Positions 15,068 to 24,247 of a stretch of DNA of 64,000 bases are shown here, in pieces. The DNA is from an uncultured Clostridia bacterium (GTDB lineage: Bacteria > Bacillota > Clostridia > Christensenellales > Borkfalkiaceae), in NCBI GenBank assembly GCA_949282385.1, contig CASDOP010000006.1:41343-105342 (forward strand), written 5' to 3'. The notes beneath the pieces are model-generated. The model had not been told where the DNA came from. It made no database searches and saw only the letters and a program-made list of their open reading frames with translations. The translations under genes were made by a program, and so were the position numbers. The stretch's first letter is position 1, and every line of letters starts with the position of its first letter.

Positions 15068-16198
15068 TTAAACTTTCTGCTGTTTGACCTCGGTATATGC
15101 CATGACGAACGGTCCCGTACCCTTGGCGTCGTTTTCGACGACGGGTTCGGAAATGTAGTATTCGAAAGTACCGTCGCGGCGGCGGTTGTTTTCAGGTCCG
15201 AGACCTGCCACAAGGCAGATGCCGCCCAGATTTAATTTGCCGTCGCTCTCGGTGAGATAGCGTGAGCAAATTCCGTCGAAAATGCTCTTGCCTATGGCGG
15301 CAAAACGCTCGTCCACAAGTCCCAGCCTTGCGCCCTTCATCATCGCATACGCAATCATTGCAGAGCCTGACGTTTCGAGGTAGTTGCCCTCTGCGCCCAT
15401 TTTATCTATAACCTGATAAAACATGTGTCCGTCGCGGTCGATGTACTGTTCAAGTCCCTCTATCGTCGTGCGGAAAATGCGCGTGAGCGCTTCCTTTGCG
15501 GCGGGCGATTTGATATAGCCTATCGCGTCGACGAGACCTACGGTATACCAGCCGTCGGCGCGCAGCCAGAACGACTTGCTGAGTCCCGTCTTTTTATCCG
15601 CCCAGAACGCCTTTTTCGAGTAGTCCCAGCCGTGATAATACAGCCTCTTCGTGCCGTCGTACATGTTTTCGTATACGTTTGTAAACTGTCTTACGAGGTC
15701 GGAATAGTCGCCGTCGCCCCTCTCTCCTATATAGCGGCAGTAGAATACCTGCGCCATATAAAGTCCGTCCAGCCAGACCTGGTCGGGATAAATTTTTTTG
15801 TGCCAGAAGTTACCTATGGCTATTCTCGGCTGACCGCATATCTGTCTGTGAAGGAGTTCTATCGCCTTGTTGTACTTTTCCTTGCCCGTTTCAGCGTACA
15901 AGTCGAAGAGAATTCTGCCCTCGTTGAGGTTGTCCAGATTGTAGGTTTCAAGGTCGTAGCCGCGTATAGAGCCGTCCTCAAACACATAGTAATCGACAAA
16001 TTTATCGATGAAATCGAGATATTTCTTGTCGCCCGTCAGCTTATAGATGGTATACAGCGAAGTCATCATGCAGCCGTCGATATAGTTCCATGCGGGAGCT
16101 TTGCCGTGCCTGATGTTTTCTATGTTCCAAATGGGAGCTTCGGGTTTGGTATCTTGTATAAGTCTGTCGATATACTTATCAATTATGCTGTAATCCAT
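15068..16198 (-). CDS. Unsaturated rhamnogalacturonyl hydrolase, GH105
   Basis: A 376-residue cytoplasmic alpha/alpha-barrel hydrolase of the YteR/YesR type, with no signal peptide. Key landmarks are GNFWHKKIYPDQVWLDGLYM, with Asp144 as likely general acid/base and His133 nearby, and the later segments YYHGWDYSKKAFWADKKTG and SFWLRADGWYTVGLVDAI. GH105 enzymes remove the terminal 4,5-unsaturated galacturonate from pectic oligosaccharides made by lyases. It is the last gene of the ABC/pectin operon, 15 bases after GH28, and has a GGAGG box. The location predicts that unsaturated oligosaccharides are imported whole and trimmed inside the cell. Confidence 0.92.
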   Translation of the reverse strand: MDYSIIDKYIDRLIQDTKPEAPIWNIENIRHGKAPAWNYIDGCMMTSLYTIYKLTGDKKYLDFIDKFVDYYVFEDGSIRGYDLETYNLDNLNEGRILFDLYAETGKEKYNKAIELLHRQICGQPRIAIGNFWHKKIYPDQVWLDGLYMAQVFYCRYIGERGDGDYSDLVRQFTNVYENMYDGTKRLYYHGWDYSKKAFWADKKTGLSKSFWLRADGWYTVGLVDAIGYIKSPAAKEALTRIFRTTIEGLEQYIDRDGHMFYQVIDKMGAEGNYLETSGSAMIAYAMMKGARLGLVDERFAAIGKSIFDGICSRYLTESDGKLNLGGICLVAGLGPENNRRRDGTFEYYISEPVVENDAKGTGPFVMAYTEVKQQKV

Positions 16199-16213
16199 AT
16201 TGCCTCCGGAATT

Positions 16214-17752
16214 TTATTCGACTATGAGTTTACCGCAATTCTTGTTGATTATTTCAGGTCCTTCCACGCCCTCAAACTTAACGTTTTTGAGCGTAACTTT
16301 TTCTACGTTGTCGATATAAAGCCCTTCCTTGCAGTATTCGCGCACAAACTCGAGCATTGCGGGTTTGAAGGGCTTTGCGTCCTTCTTGAAGGAGAAAGAA
16401 ACGTTTTCGAGCGTGATTTCCTTTACTGGCTGTTCAACAAGACCGTCGAAATAAGCGCACATGCACTCGCAATCGGTGCATTCGATGTCCTTGAAAGTGA
16501 ACTTGCCCATATAAGGCGTATCGTCGCCTACAGGGTGCTTTTCACGCGACCAGACGTATTCGGTATGTCCGTCGGGATCGCAGAAATAGTACATGTTCAG
16601 CACAAGAGGCGTTATAACGTTTTCCATCTTTATATTTTCAAAGAGTACGCCGTCGATTATGGAATCCTTGCCTCTGCCCCTTCTGGACTTTATGCGCAGA
16701 CCTCTGTCGGTATGTCTGAACAGGCACTGGCAAACGGTTAAATCTCTGACGCCGCCCGAAATTTCGCTGCCAAGAACGATTGCGCCGTGTCCGTCCTTGA
16801 AGAGGTCGTTGCGTATCGTGTGGCGGCTTGCGGGCGTCTTATACTTGGAGCCCATGTAAATCTTGCCTGCCTTTACCGCTACGCAGTCGTCGCCGACGGA
16901 GAACACGCAGCCGACAATATCCACTTTGTCGCAGCTTTCGGGGTCAAGACCGTCTGTGTTGGGACCCGTATAAGGGTTCTGAACGCGCAGGTCGAAGAAG
17001 CCTAAATTCTTAGAGAAGAAGGGATGCAGGTTCCATGCCGCCGAATTTTTGCAGGTTACGCCGTGGAAGACGACGTTTTCGCACTTATTCAAAGTTACAA
17101 GTCTGGGGCGGGCGACCTCTCTTCCCTTGGGTCTGTCCCACCATGTGGATTTGTCTGCGTTGCCGTTTATCGTGCCTTCGCCGACAATCATTATGTTGCG
17201 CTGTTTGTATGCCGAAACGAACGACTGATGGCAGGGATGAGGATTGCCTTCCCAAGTTGCCAGAATTTCTTCCGTGCCGTCGCCGTGTTCGATTTTTGCG
17301 GGAACATAGGGATAATGTTCCTCTACTATGTCGCCCAAAAGCTCTGCGCCCTTGCAGAGTTCGACGGTGATGTCGCTCGCAAGCACTATGGGTCTTATAT
17401 AGTAGCTGCCTTCTGGCACTATTACCCTGCCGCCCTTGGGGCAGCTGTCGATAGCCATCTGCACATAGTACGTATCGTCCGTTTTGCCGTCGCCTTTTGC
17501 GCCCAGATCTTTTACGTTGACTGTGCCGCTTTCCTTAAGCGTTCTGAAAGTCAAAGACGATTTGTCCGAGGATACCGCTACGGTATATTCGGTGTCGGGT
17601 GTGAGATTGAAGAGCGAAAAGACGTTGGTATCTTTTTCTTCAACCGCTTTGCCGTTCAGTGTAACGGTATATTTTTCGGGGCTGTAATAAGGTACCTTGT
17701 TATCGAGTTCAAAGCACGCGGACGTGCCAGATACGAACAGCAATTTAAACAT
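16214..17752 (-). CDS. Polygalacturonase family glycoside hydrolase, GH28
   Basis: A 512-residue protein with a short fibronectin-like N-domain (about 1-72) and a right-handed parallel beta-helix. All GH28 signatures are present: NTDG 265-268, GDD 287-289, GHG 321-323 and RIK 353-355, so catalytic Asp267, Asp288, Asp289, His322, Arg353 and Lys355 are in place. The enzyme hydrolyses alpha-1,4-galacturonic linkages. No signal peptide is visible; the hydrophobic start is too short, so it probably acts on imported oligogalacturonides, perhaps as an exo-enzyme. The start overlaps the preceding membrane-protein gene by eight bases and has a GGAGG box. Confidence 0.94.
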   Translation of the reverse strand: MFKLLFVSGTSACFELDNKVPYYSPEKYTVTLNGKAVEEKDTNVFSLFNLTPDTEYTVAVSSDKSSLTFRTLKESGTVNVKDLGAKGDGKTDDTYYVQMAIDSCPKGGRVIVPEGSYYIRPIVLASDITVELCKGAELLGDIVEEHYPYVPAKIEHGDGTEEILATWEGNPHPCHQSFVSAYKQRNIMIVGEGTINGNADKSTWWDRPKGREVARPRLVTLNKCENVVFHGVTCKNSAAWNLHPFFSKNLGFFDLRVQNPYTGPNTDGLDPESCDKVDIVGCVFSVGDDCVAVKAGKIYMGSKYKTPASRHTIRNDLFKDGHGAIVLGSEISGGVRDLTVCQCLFRHTDRGLRIKSRRGRGKDSIIDGVLFENIKMENVITPLVLNMYYFCDPDGHTEYVWSREKHPVGDDTPYMGKFTFKDIECTDCECMCAYFDGLVEQPVKEITLENVSFSFKKDAKPFKPAMLEFVREYCKEGLYIDNVEKVTLKNVKFEGVEGPEIINKNCGKLIVE

Positions 17753-18491
17753 AATTGTTTTCCTCCGCCTTTTTGGCTTTTTTCTTTTTAACGAGATAAA
17801 CGATTAAATCCTTTATGCCTATAAACGCCATATCGGCTATCACAGTGAACACGCCGTACAAAAGCGGCTCGACGCCGACGTTGATGTTACTCGACGCCGC
17901 GGTTCCGTTTATAACGTCTATAAGCAAATTAATTCCTTGATACATGTAGGTAACGACGAACGATACCGCCACGTAATAGATTACGTTTGTAAGAAAAGTC
18001 CAGTATTTTTTAAACGGGAACGGGAACATCATATATGCGTCGTATTCATTGTCGCTGGACTGGAAATAACGCATGGCGGGATTTACGAGAACGTCAACAA
18101 CTATGCCGAGAACTACGCCCGTCAGAATAATTCTGTTCTCATCGTTTGTGATTATCGAACCTAAACCCATGCCGATGATGTAACACACCATGCCCGCAAA
18201 CCAGAATTTTATCACGAGTGCTTTAATCCATGTGGGCACTCTTGAAAGTCTGTCGAGCTTGTAAGGGTTAAATTGCTTGCCTCCGGATGATTTGGAGGCA
18301 TATTCCTTCTCCTCGCCCTGCCCGGCAGCTTCGCTTCCTATGCAATCCTTGACGTCATAGGAAACCTTTTTGCCGTCGTCGGGCGCCTGATCGTTTTTTA
18401 AAATATAAACAAGTTCATCGACTTTATCGACCTTGAGGTCGTAATAATTTTCGATTGTTGTTTCCTTGTTTTTCTTTTTCTTTTTTGACAT
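17745..18491 (-). CDS. Accessory membrane protein of the pectin ABC operon (248 residues)
   Basis: The N-terminus is a long charged cytoplasmic stretch (poly-lysine start, about residues 1-88) and is followed by four predicted membrane helices (about 90-110, 120-138, 160-182 and 205-232) and a lysine-rich tail. No known domain is recognised. The helix around 120-138 (ILTGVVLGIVVDVLVNP) and the conserved-looking FPFPFKKYWTFLTNVIYY segment give no function. It lies between an accessory membrane gene and GH28, overlapping the latter by eight bases, so its expression is tied to pectin use. It might modify the transporter complex or act as a separate carrier; this is inference from context. Confidence 0.75.
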   Translation of the reverse strand: MSKKKKKNKETTIENYYDLKVDKVDELVYILKNDQAPDDGKKVSYDVKDCIGSEAAGQGEEKEYASKSSGGKQFNPYKLDRLSRVPTWIKALVIKFWFAGMVCYIIGMGLGSIITNDENRIILTGVVLGIVVDVLVNPAMRYFQSSDNEYDAYMMFPFPFKKYWTFLTNVIYYVAVSFVVTYMYQGINLLIDVINGTAASSNINVGVEPLLYGVFTVIADMAFIGIKDLIVYLVKKKKAKKAEENNYV

Positions 18492-18560
18492 TTTACCTTT
18501 TTAGTTAAATAACCGACAATTCATCATTGCCGGTTATTTTCAATTATAAATAAACTTGAA

Positions 18561-19238
18561 TTAATCCTGCAGATCGATTTGCTGCATGTTTTCCGTTGCG
18601 GATTCCAGCTTGATGCTCGTATCTACCTTCATTATCAACTTTCTGTAGAGAGGCATCGTAAGGATAAGCACCAACGAAACGCCAAGCAGTATGATGTGGG
18701 TAATAGTGAGCGTAAACGAAGATTCAAACAACTTCGTAGCTTCAGGAATGTTCGCATTGTTATCAATGTAGTTAACCTGATAACCTTCCTTCATAAGTAT
18801 GAAGTAGAACACTTCGCAAACGATCATTATAATTATCATAGCGAGCGTTACGGCAAGCATCATGAGGTTGACATGCATCTTTACTCCCGACTCTTCCATT
18901 GTAACAACGACTTTACTGTTAATGGGTTTGAGCTTGGGGAAGGAGTTGAGGTAAGCTACGAGTACGAGTATGGAAAGAAGGGTATTTACGAATACCATCA
19001 GACCTACCCACTCGATTTCTTCGCCGTAATAGACTATCAGTTCGGAATAAATTGCAAGAGAAAGAAGGTTGAATACCGTTACTATGAACAAGAAGACAAA
19101 GCCTATGTTCTGAGGTTTGCGCTTGATGGCAACCATTCTCTTACGGAACCATTCCTTTATTCCTGCGCCTACTTTTGATAATGCTGAAGGTTTATTTTCT
19201 TCAGGGTTAGTCGCTACAATCTGTTCGTTTTCTGACAT
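18561..19238 (-). CDS. Accessory membrane protein of the pectin ABC operon (225 residues)
   Basis: A protein with a charged N-terminal tail of about 45 residues, then about four helices (near 47-65, 78-95, 124-146 and 172-196) and a short charged C-terminus. No family is recognised. The basic WFRKRMVAIKRKPQN segment before the first helix suggests a cytoplasmic N-terminus. It starts 12 bases after the MsmK ATPase gene ends, with a GGGAGG box. Like its four unrecognised companions it has no visible transport signature such as an EAA loop, so it is not simply a third permease. Confidence 0.75.
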   Translation of the reverse strand: MSENEQIVATNPEENKPSALSKVGAGIKEWFRKRMVAIKRKPQNIGFVFLFIVTVFNLLSLAIYSELIVYYGEEIEWVGLMVFVNTLLSILVLVAYLNSFPKLKPINSKVVVTMEESGVKMHVNLMMLAVTLAMIIIMIVCEVFYFILMKEGYQVNYIDNNANIPEATKLFESSFTLTITHIILLGVSLVLILTMPLYRKLIMKVDTSIKLESATENMQQIDLQD

Positions 19239-19250
19239 AATAAACCTCCC

Positions 19251-20318
19251 TTATCTTATAGCGTTAGTAGTTTCTTTATCGAAGAAATGCATCTTTTCGC
19301 TGTCGAAACCAACTTTAATTTCATCGCCGTACTTGTAGTCCGTCCACTTGGGAATTTTATAAACAACCTGTTTTACGCCGCATATCTTTCCGTGTATAAG
19401 GGTGTTCATTCCGAGGTTTTCATTGTTCGTTACGGTGAATGGTATGTTGCCGCTCATTGTGAAGTTTTCAGGTCTTACGCCGAGAATAACTTCTTTACCG
19501 TCATAATCTTTCAAAAGAACTTGCTGTTCTTCAGTAAGCTTGTACTCAAACAGATCGCAGACGAACTTGCCGCCTTCCACTTTTCCTTCAAACATATTCA
19601 TGGGGGGGAGACCGATGAACGTTGCTACGAAGGTGTTAGCAGGGGTTTCGTAAAGTTCGATGGGTTTGCCTATCTGCTGAACGTGTCCCATTGACATGCA
19701 GACTATTCTGTCGGCAAGGGTAAGAGCTTCGGTCTGATCGTGAGTAACGTACATCATAGTAGCATTGAGCTTTTTATGAAGAAGCATTATCTCGCGTCTC
19801 ATTGAACCGCGCAACTTCGCATCGAGGTTGGACAAAGGTTCGTCGAAGAGGAAAACCTTGGGATTTCTTACTATCGCACGACCCATTGCAACACGCTGAC
19901 GCTGACCGCCGGAGAGCTGCTTGGGTTTTTTATTGAGCTGCGTTTTGAGGTCGAGTATCTCTGCAGCAGCCATTACTTTTCTGTGTATTACTTCTTTATT
20001 CTCTTTACGAAGAACAAGCGAGAACGCCATGTTTTCGTAAATTGTCATGTGTCCGTAGAGAGCATAGTTCTGGAAAACCATCGCTATATCTCTGTCCTTG
20101 GGAGGAAGACGAGTGCAATCTTTTCCGTCAATTACAAGCTTGCCGCTCGTAATGTCTTCAAGACCTGCCACCATTCTTAAAGTAGTCGATTTACCGCAAC
20201 CCGAGGGTCCGACGAGTACTATGAATTCGCCGTCCGCAATGTCGAGGTTGAAATCCCATACGGCCTGAACTCCGCCGTCATATATCTTTTCGATATGTTC
20301 CAAACTTACGTTAGGCAT
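19251..20318 (-). CDS. Carbohydrate ABC transporter ATPase, MsmK/UgpC type
   Basis: A 355-residue CUT1-family ATPase: Walker A GPSGCGKST, Q-loop VFQNYALYGHMT, signature LSGGQRQRVAMGRA, Walker B VFLFDEPLSNLDA, H-loop THDQTEA, and a C-terminal OB-fold regulatory domain. These ATPases energise oligosaccharide importers and can serve several permeases. The ATG at 20318 is preferred because of its AGGAGGTG box; an earlier ATG would lengthen the overlap with the preceding gene. The true overlap with that gene is eight bases. Permeases and binding protein are upstream in the same operon, so it probably powers pectic oligosaccharide import. Confidence 0.95.
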   Translation of the reverse strand: MPNVSLEHIEKIYDGGVQAVWDFNLDIADGEFIVLVGPSGCGKSTTLRMVAGLEDITSGKLVIDGKDCTRLPPKDRDIAMVFQNYALYGHMTIYENMAFSLVLRKENKEVIHRKVMAAAEILDLKTQLNKKPKQLSGGQRQRVAMGRAIVRNPKVFLFDEPLSNLDAKLRGSMRREIMLLHKKLNATMMYVTHDQTEALTLADRIVCMSMGHVQQIGKPIELYETPANTFVATFIGLPPMNMFEGKVEGGKFVCDLFEYKLTEEQQVLLKDYDGKEVILGVRPENFTMSGNIPFTVTNNENLGMNTLIHGKICGVKQVVYKIPKWTDYKYGDEIKVGFDSEKMHFFDKETTNAIR

Positions 20319-20904
20319 TTGCTTCACCTCCTGTGAGTGTATCCTCGGCAGCTTCTTCTTTGAGAGCCGCTTCAAGATCTACGTTGCCTTCATCGACGTC
20401 TTTGACGAACTTCTGAAGCTTGGTTGCCTTAAGATAACCAAACACGCCGGCAACTATGAAGCATGCAGCCGATAGACACAGGAAAGCTATGAACAGGACA
20501 AACATTCCGCTGTCAGTGAGCTGAACCGTGCCGGATATACCCTTCTTGTACAACTTTGTATAAGACGTAAGAGGATATATGAAAATTCTGATTATCTGAA
20601 TAACCGCAAGTCCGAAGGCTACATAAGAGAAGCGCTTGTCGTAATTCTTAATTCTTTCAGATGTAAGGAAAGCGACGAGCAACACGAGAAGATTGATTAT
20701 AACCGATGCTCCGTGGATAAATGAATAAACGGTAGAACCGTCGGTATATACAGTCTTAATGCCGCATACCTGCTTATACATAAACATAAAGTATAAGCAA
20801 TTGAAAACTATACCGAGTATGGCAAGGTTACCTGCCATTTTATTCTTGCTATAGCGCATCAGGTCATTGCTGATTACAGGGTTAGTCTTAACATTTTTTT
20901 TCAT
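20311..20904 (-). CDS. Accessory membrane protein of the pectin ABC operon (197 residues)
   Basis: A protein with about four helices (near 25-43, 67-85, 96-115 and 137-160) and an acidic C-terminal tail ending in a Glu/Ala-rich stretch. The family is not recognised. It overlaps the ATPase start by eight bases and begins two bases after the preceding membrane gene, so the three are tightly coupled. The extracytoplasmic loop around residues 118-135 may face the medium. The same four-helix layout as the 208-residue neighbour suggests they could be distant relatives or partners, although I see little direct sequence identity. Confidence 0.75.
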   Translation of the reverse strand: MKKNVKTNPVISNDLMRYSKNKMAGNLAILGIVFNCLYFMFMYKQVCGIKTVYTDGSTVYSFIHGASVIINLLVLLVAFLTSERIKNYDKRFSYVAFGLAVIQIIRIFIYPLTSYTKLYKKGISGTVQLTDSGMFVLFIAFLCLSAACFIVAGVFGYLKATKLQKFVKDVDEGNVDLEAALKEEAAEDTLTGGEANA

Positions 20905-20906
20905 AT

Positions 20907-21533
20907 TCAGGCACCCTCCTTTACAGCACTATTTTCGAGCAGTTTCTTTTCACCGCGCATAAGCATAACCTTCCATACGAGGTTTGCAATAAGTGCAAGA
21001 GATGCAAGTATTATGATAGGATAGAGTACATAACCCAGCTCAAAATTCCATGTAGCTGCAGTACATACTATATTTTTCTTTCCGATGATAGCAAACAGCC
21101 TGTCGTAATATGTGGGATCTGCTATAATATCGAGGAATCTGGTGTAGAATACAGTATTTTGAATAAGAATATATATAGATATTGCAATATTCGCTATGCT
21201 GACAATACCGATTGCCACATAGTTCGAGATATAATAATTTCTTCTTTTATTGGTTGCGGTTATATACAAAAGAACGCCGCAAAGTATAATTACTATTGAA
21301 AGTATAAGCAATAAATCATTAAAAGGCTGAACATCTTGATAAATTGTGGCTTCAGGCATAGCAACCGGCTGACCGCCAATCACGCCTTCATATGTGCTTC
21401 CGTCCTGGTTGAGCGTTCCGCCTATCGCACCAAGACCTGCAGAACAGTATATAAAGCAATATACTGCCGACAATGCGCCAAGGATAATCATTAAAAGGCA
21501 CATTATCTTTTGAAATTTCATTTGAGTTTTCAT
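20907..21533 (-). CDS. Accessory membrane protein of the pectin ABC operon (208 residues)
   Basis: A hydrophobic protein with a first helix at about residues 8-28, a polar loop of about 45 residues predicted outside the cell (GGTLNQDGSTYEGVIGGQ region), and three more helices near 74-92, 103-125 and 165-190. No known domain is recognised. The ATG at 21533 has a GGGGGAG box; a longer start lies in the intercistronic hairpin region and is rejected. It is the first gene after the solute-binding protein and is separated from it by a GC hairpin, which fits lower expression than the binding protein. Confidence 0.75.
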   Translation of the reverse strand: MKTQMKFQKIMCLLMIILGALSAVYCFIYCSAGLGAIGGTLNQDGSTYEGVIGGQPVAMPEATIYQDVQPFNDLLLILSIVIILCGVLLYITATNKRRNYYISNYVAIGIVSIANIAISIYILIQNTVFYTRFLDIIADPTYYDRLFAIIGKKNIVCTAATWNFELGYVLYPIIILASLALIANLVWKVMLMRGEKKLLENSAVKEGA

Positions 21534-21558
21534 TATAACTCCCCCAAATTTTTTTGTA

Positions 21559-21585
21559 TGCGCCCGCGCCATAAGCGCGGGCGCA
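21559..21585 (-). promoter_or_regulatory. Intercistronic hairpin after the solute-binding protein gene
   Basis: An 11-base GC stem (21559-21569 with 21575-21585) follows the binding-protein stop. On the minus strand it has no T tract (TACAAAAAAATTT follows), so it is unlikely to terminate. It may protect the upstream mRNA from 3' decay and so raise the binding protein relative to the genes below. Confidence 0.65.
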
Positions 21586-21626
21586 CGCAAACTGTTAATT
21601 AACTACAACTTATAGTTCGGTTACAA

Positions 21627-24170
21627 TTAGCCGAGCGTTATTTCGACACCCTGCTGGCTGTAAGTTCCGGTGTAACCCTTGAAGATAATCCAGTGGAAGA
21701 TCGAGTAGAAGTTCTTGGAGTCGGTGAGCTTCGTACCGGTCATACCCTTGAGGTCCTGCTGATTTGCATTGTCGATTACGCCCTGTTCAACGTTGTCGAG
21801 AGGAAGACCCGTAGGAACTACTGTGTACCAAGGATTTTCTCCGGGTATAAGCGAAGGATGCTTAATCGTGCCGTTTGCAAGGCTTACGGAAACCTTAGTA
21901 GCTTCTGCTGCTGCTTCTGCTGCCGTGCACTGGTTCTCGAACGACTGATCCTTGACGCCCATGGGAAGGGTTGTACCAAGTACTTTACGAGCATAGTTCG
22001 TGAAGTTGCCGCGTGCCGAGAATGTTGCATTTACGCCATCGCTAGCTACGAAGCTTTCATACATTTCGGTGGTAATCGTAGGCGTCATTTCGCCCTTGTA
22101 AAGTGTACCGGTGTAAAGTTCGTTGTTGAAAGTGAAGTACTGAGACTTATATTCATCCTTTACAACATACTGTCCGCCGACCTTTTCAGCAACGGTATCG
22201 ATGCTAACATTCGTTACCTTTGTGCCATACCAAGTGCCGTTGGGGTTAACGTTGCCGTTGGTAGACTGAATGCCGAACGTTGAAAGAATCTGACCATCGT
22301 TAGAGAACAGGTAGTCAATGAATGTAAGAACTGCATTGAGCTTGTTGGGATCGTTCTTAACGCTTGCAGCAACTGCGAGACCGGAGGTCTTGGTTGAACG
22401 CCAGGATTCGGTAAATCTCATTATTGTATCCTTAACGCCGTCGCTGTTATCATCCCAGCGGGATACAGGAGTGCTTACGGGAGCAAACAGATAGTCATCG
22501 CTGGCAGACAGGTCAAACATCTGAGTCGTCTGAGTCTGCGAGTAGTCGTACATCATGAAGCCTGTGCCGGCTTTGTCTTTGCAGTTACCCTTGAGGTCAG
22601 AACCGGAAACGTTGCCGACCGTGCCGTTGGGCTGAACGTATTCTGCAACGAGACCTTCCTTTGCAAGAAGCGCAAAGTTTTCAAGAGCCTGGTAGAACGT
22701 TGCGTTTGCACGTGCGTCCTGAAGCTGGTTGTTTGCATCGATGTAGGTGTATTCGTAACGGGAATCTGCACCTCTTTCGCCGTAAAGCTGGCAAGCAAGA
22801 CGAACGATATCGGGAGTTCTGTCGTTGGTGTTATCACGAGGGAATATACCGGTAATTACGGTATCAGCGGCAAGACCGAGGTTGGTTGCGTTGGTCTTAA
22901 CGATACGAAGCATAGCTACGAGGTCGTCAACGTCCCAAGCTGCGCTGTAGCCGTTGAAGAGGTCGGAACGGGTGGTATAAGCCTTAGCGTCGCCGTTCTT
23001 GTAAGCTACGTCGATATATGCTCTGTAGAGGGTAGCGAGCTGCTTGCCGGTTGCACCAGCATTTTCAGCAAGTGCTGCGTTCATAATGTCAACGATGTTG
23101 CCGCTTTCGCCTGCATAAGCTTCGCCTGCGATTGCGTTGTATGCAGCGCCGAGTTCGGTAGAAGTATCAGCTGCTGCAGCCTTTGCTGCATCGTAGTCCT
23201 TGGTGAGGGTAAACGTTGCGCCGCTCGTGCTGCCTTCGACAGTCGTTTCTACGGAGTAAGTACCGCTGGTACCCATGTAGCCGCCTGCAGAAGTCGTTGT
23301 TGCGCATGCGCTGCTGAACGTTGCGCCGTCGGAAGAGAGGGTCTTGTCGAGAAGGTCAACTACCCAGTCCTGACGGATGAGGCAATATCTTTCGATATCG
23401 TCGTTACCATCGAAGTAAGGTGCAACGTAAATCTTTCTGCCGGTGCCATCCTGGGACATACCGCTCTGAAGGAGGGAAAGATATACGATGGGGTTAGCTT
23501 CAAGGAAGGACTTGAAGTTGGGCATCTGATCGAGGTACTCGCCGAGGTTGAGGATATCGCCGGCGTTGTTTGCAGAAGATACTGCAACCGAAAGGTCGGT
23601 CGTGCAGACGTCAACCGAAGTGCCCCACTTGTTGGTAGTTTTGAGATCGCCGAGGTTTGCGGAGGTAGACTTACCGGTGTAACCGCCGTCTACGAACGTA
23701 ACATCGAGCGCTTCGCTTATTGCTTGGAATGCAGGCTTAATCTTATCTGTAGCCGCACTGTAGCCGCCGGGAAGAGTTACGCTACCGGTGATGGTATCAT
23801 AGAAAGCTGCGGTTTGAGCACTGTTATGACCTATAGCTATGCCGATCTGAGTGTTATCGGTGTACTGAAGGTTAGCGCCTTCTGCAGAAACTTCGCCTTC
23901 TTCACCCTTAAGCCAACCCCAGTACTGGCTTGCTCTTGTCCAACCAGCTGCGTTGCTGGATATTCTGTCCGCAAGGCCGTATTCGTTCTTAAGTAATGTT
24001 GCAAATGCAACTGCACCTGCGCTGGGTGCAGTGTTCCAGGAACCACCAGCAACAGCATTGCCGCCGCCGTTGCCCGAACCAACATTGCCGCACGCAGTAA
24101 GAGAAACAGCCATGCTACCTGCCATAACGAGCGTTACCGCTGCTACGGCAATTTTCTTTGTCTTGTTCAT
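21627..24170 (-). CDS. Very large ABC solute-binding lipoprotein
   Basis: An 847-residue extracellular lipoprotein with a lysine-rich start, hydrophobic signal and lipobox LTAC (Cys27), followed by a Gly/Asn/Ser-rich linker. Position directly after two CUT1 permeases of LplB/YtcP type identifies it as their substrate-binding protein. It is much longer than usual LplA/YtcQ-type proteins (roughly 500-550 residues). Extra material includes an Ala-rich region near residues 290-385. It probably binds pectic oligosaccharides, by inference from the GH28 and GH105 genes in the operon. An AAGGAG box precedes the ATG, and a GC hairpin lies after the stop. Confidence 0.9.
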   Translation of the reverse strand: MNKTKKIAVAAVTLVMAGSMAVSLTACGNVGSGNGGGNAVAGGSWNTAPSAGAVAFATLLKNEYGLADRISSNAAGWTRASQYWGWLKGEEGEVSAEGANLQYTDNTQIGIAIGHNSAQTAAFYDTITGSVTLPGGYSAATDKIKPAFQAISEALDVTFVDGGYTGKSTSANLGDLKTTNKWGTSVDVCTTDLSVAVSSANNAGDILNLGEYLDQMPNFKSFLEANPIVYLSLLQSGMSQDGTGRKIYVAPYFDGNDDIERYCLIRQDWVVDLLDKTLSSDGATFSSACATTTSAGGYMGTSGTYSVETTVEGSTSGATFTLTKDYDAAKAAAADTSTELGAAYNAIAGEAYAGESGNIVDIMNAALAENAGATGKQLATLYRAYIDVAYKNGDAKAYTTRSDLFNGYSAAWDVDDLVAMLRIVKTNATNLGLAADTVITGIFPRDNTNDRTPDIVRLACQLYGERGADSRYEYTYIDANNQLQDARANATFYQALENFALLAKEGLVAEYVQPNGTVGNVSGSDLKGNCKDKAGTGFMMYDYSQTQTTQMFDLSASDDYLFAPVSTPVSRWDDNSDGVKDTIMRFTESWRSTKTSGLAVAASVKNDPNKLNAVLTFIDYLFSNDGQILSTFGIQSTNGNVNPNGTWYGTKVTNVSIDTVAEKVGGQYVVKDEYKSQYFTFNNELYTGTLYKGEMTPTITTEMYESFVASDGVNATFSARGNFTNYARKVLGTTLPMGVKDQSFENQCTAAEAAAEATKVSVSLANGTIKHPSLIPGENPWYTVVPTGLPLDNVEQGVIDNANQQDLKGMTGTKLTDSKNFYSIFHWIIFKGYTGTYSQQGVEITLG

Positions 24171-24247
24171 TGATTTCTCCTTATATTTTTATTATTTGGT
24201 TTTATATTTAATTCGGAATAACATCCGGATCAACCGTCTGGTTTTAA

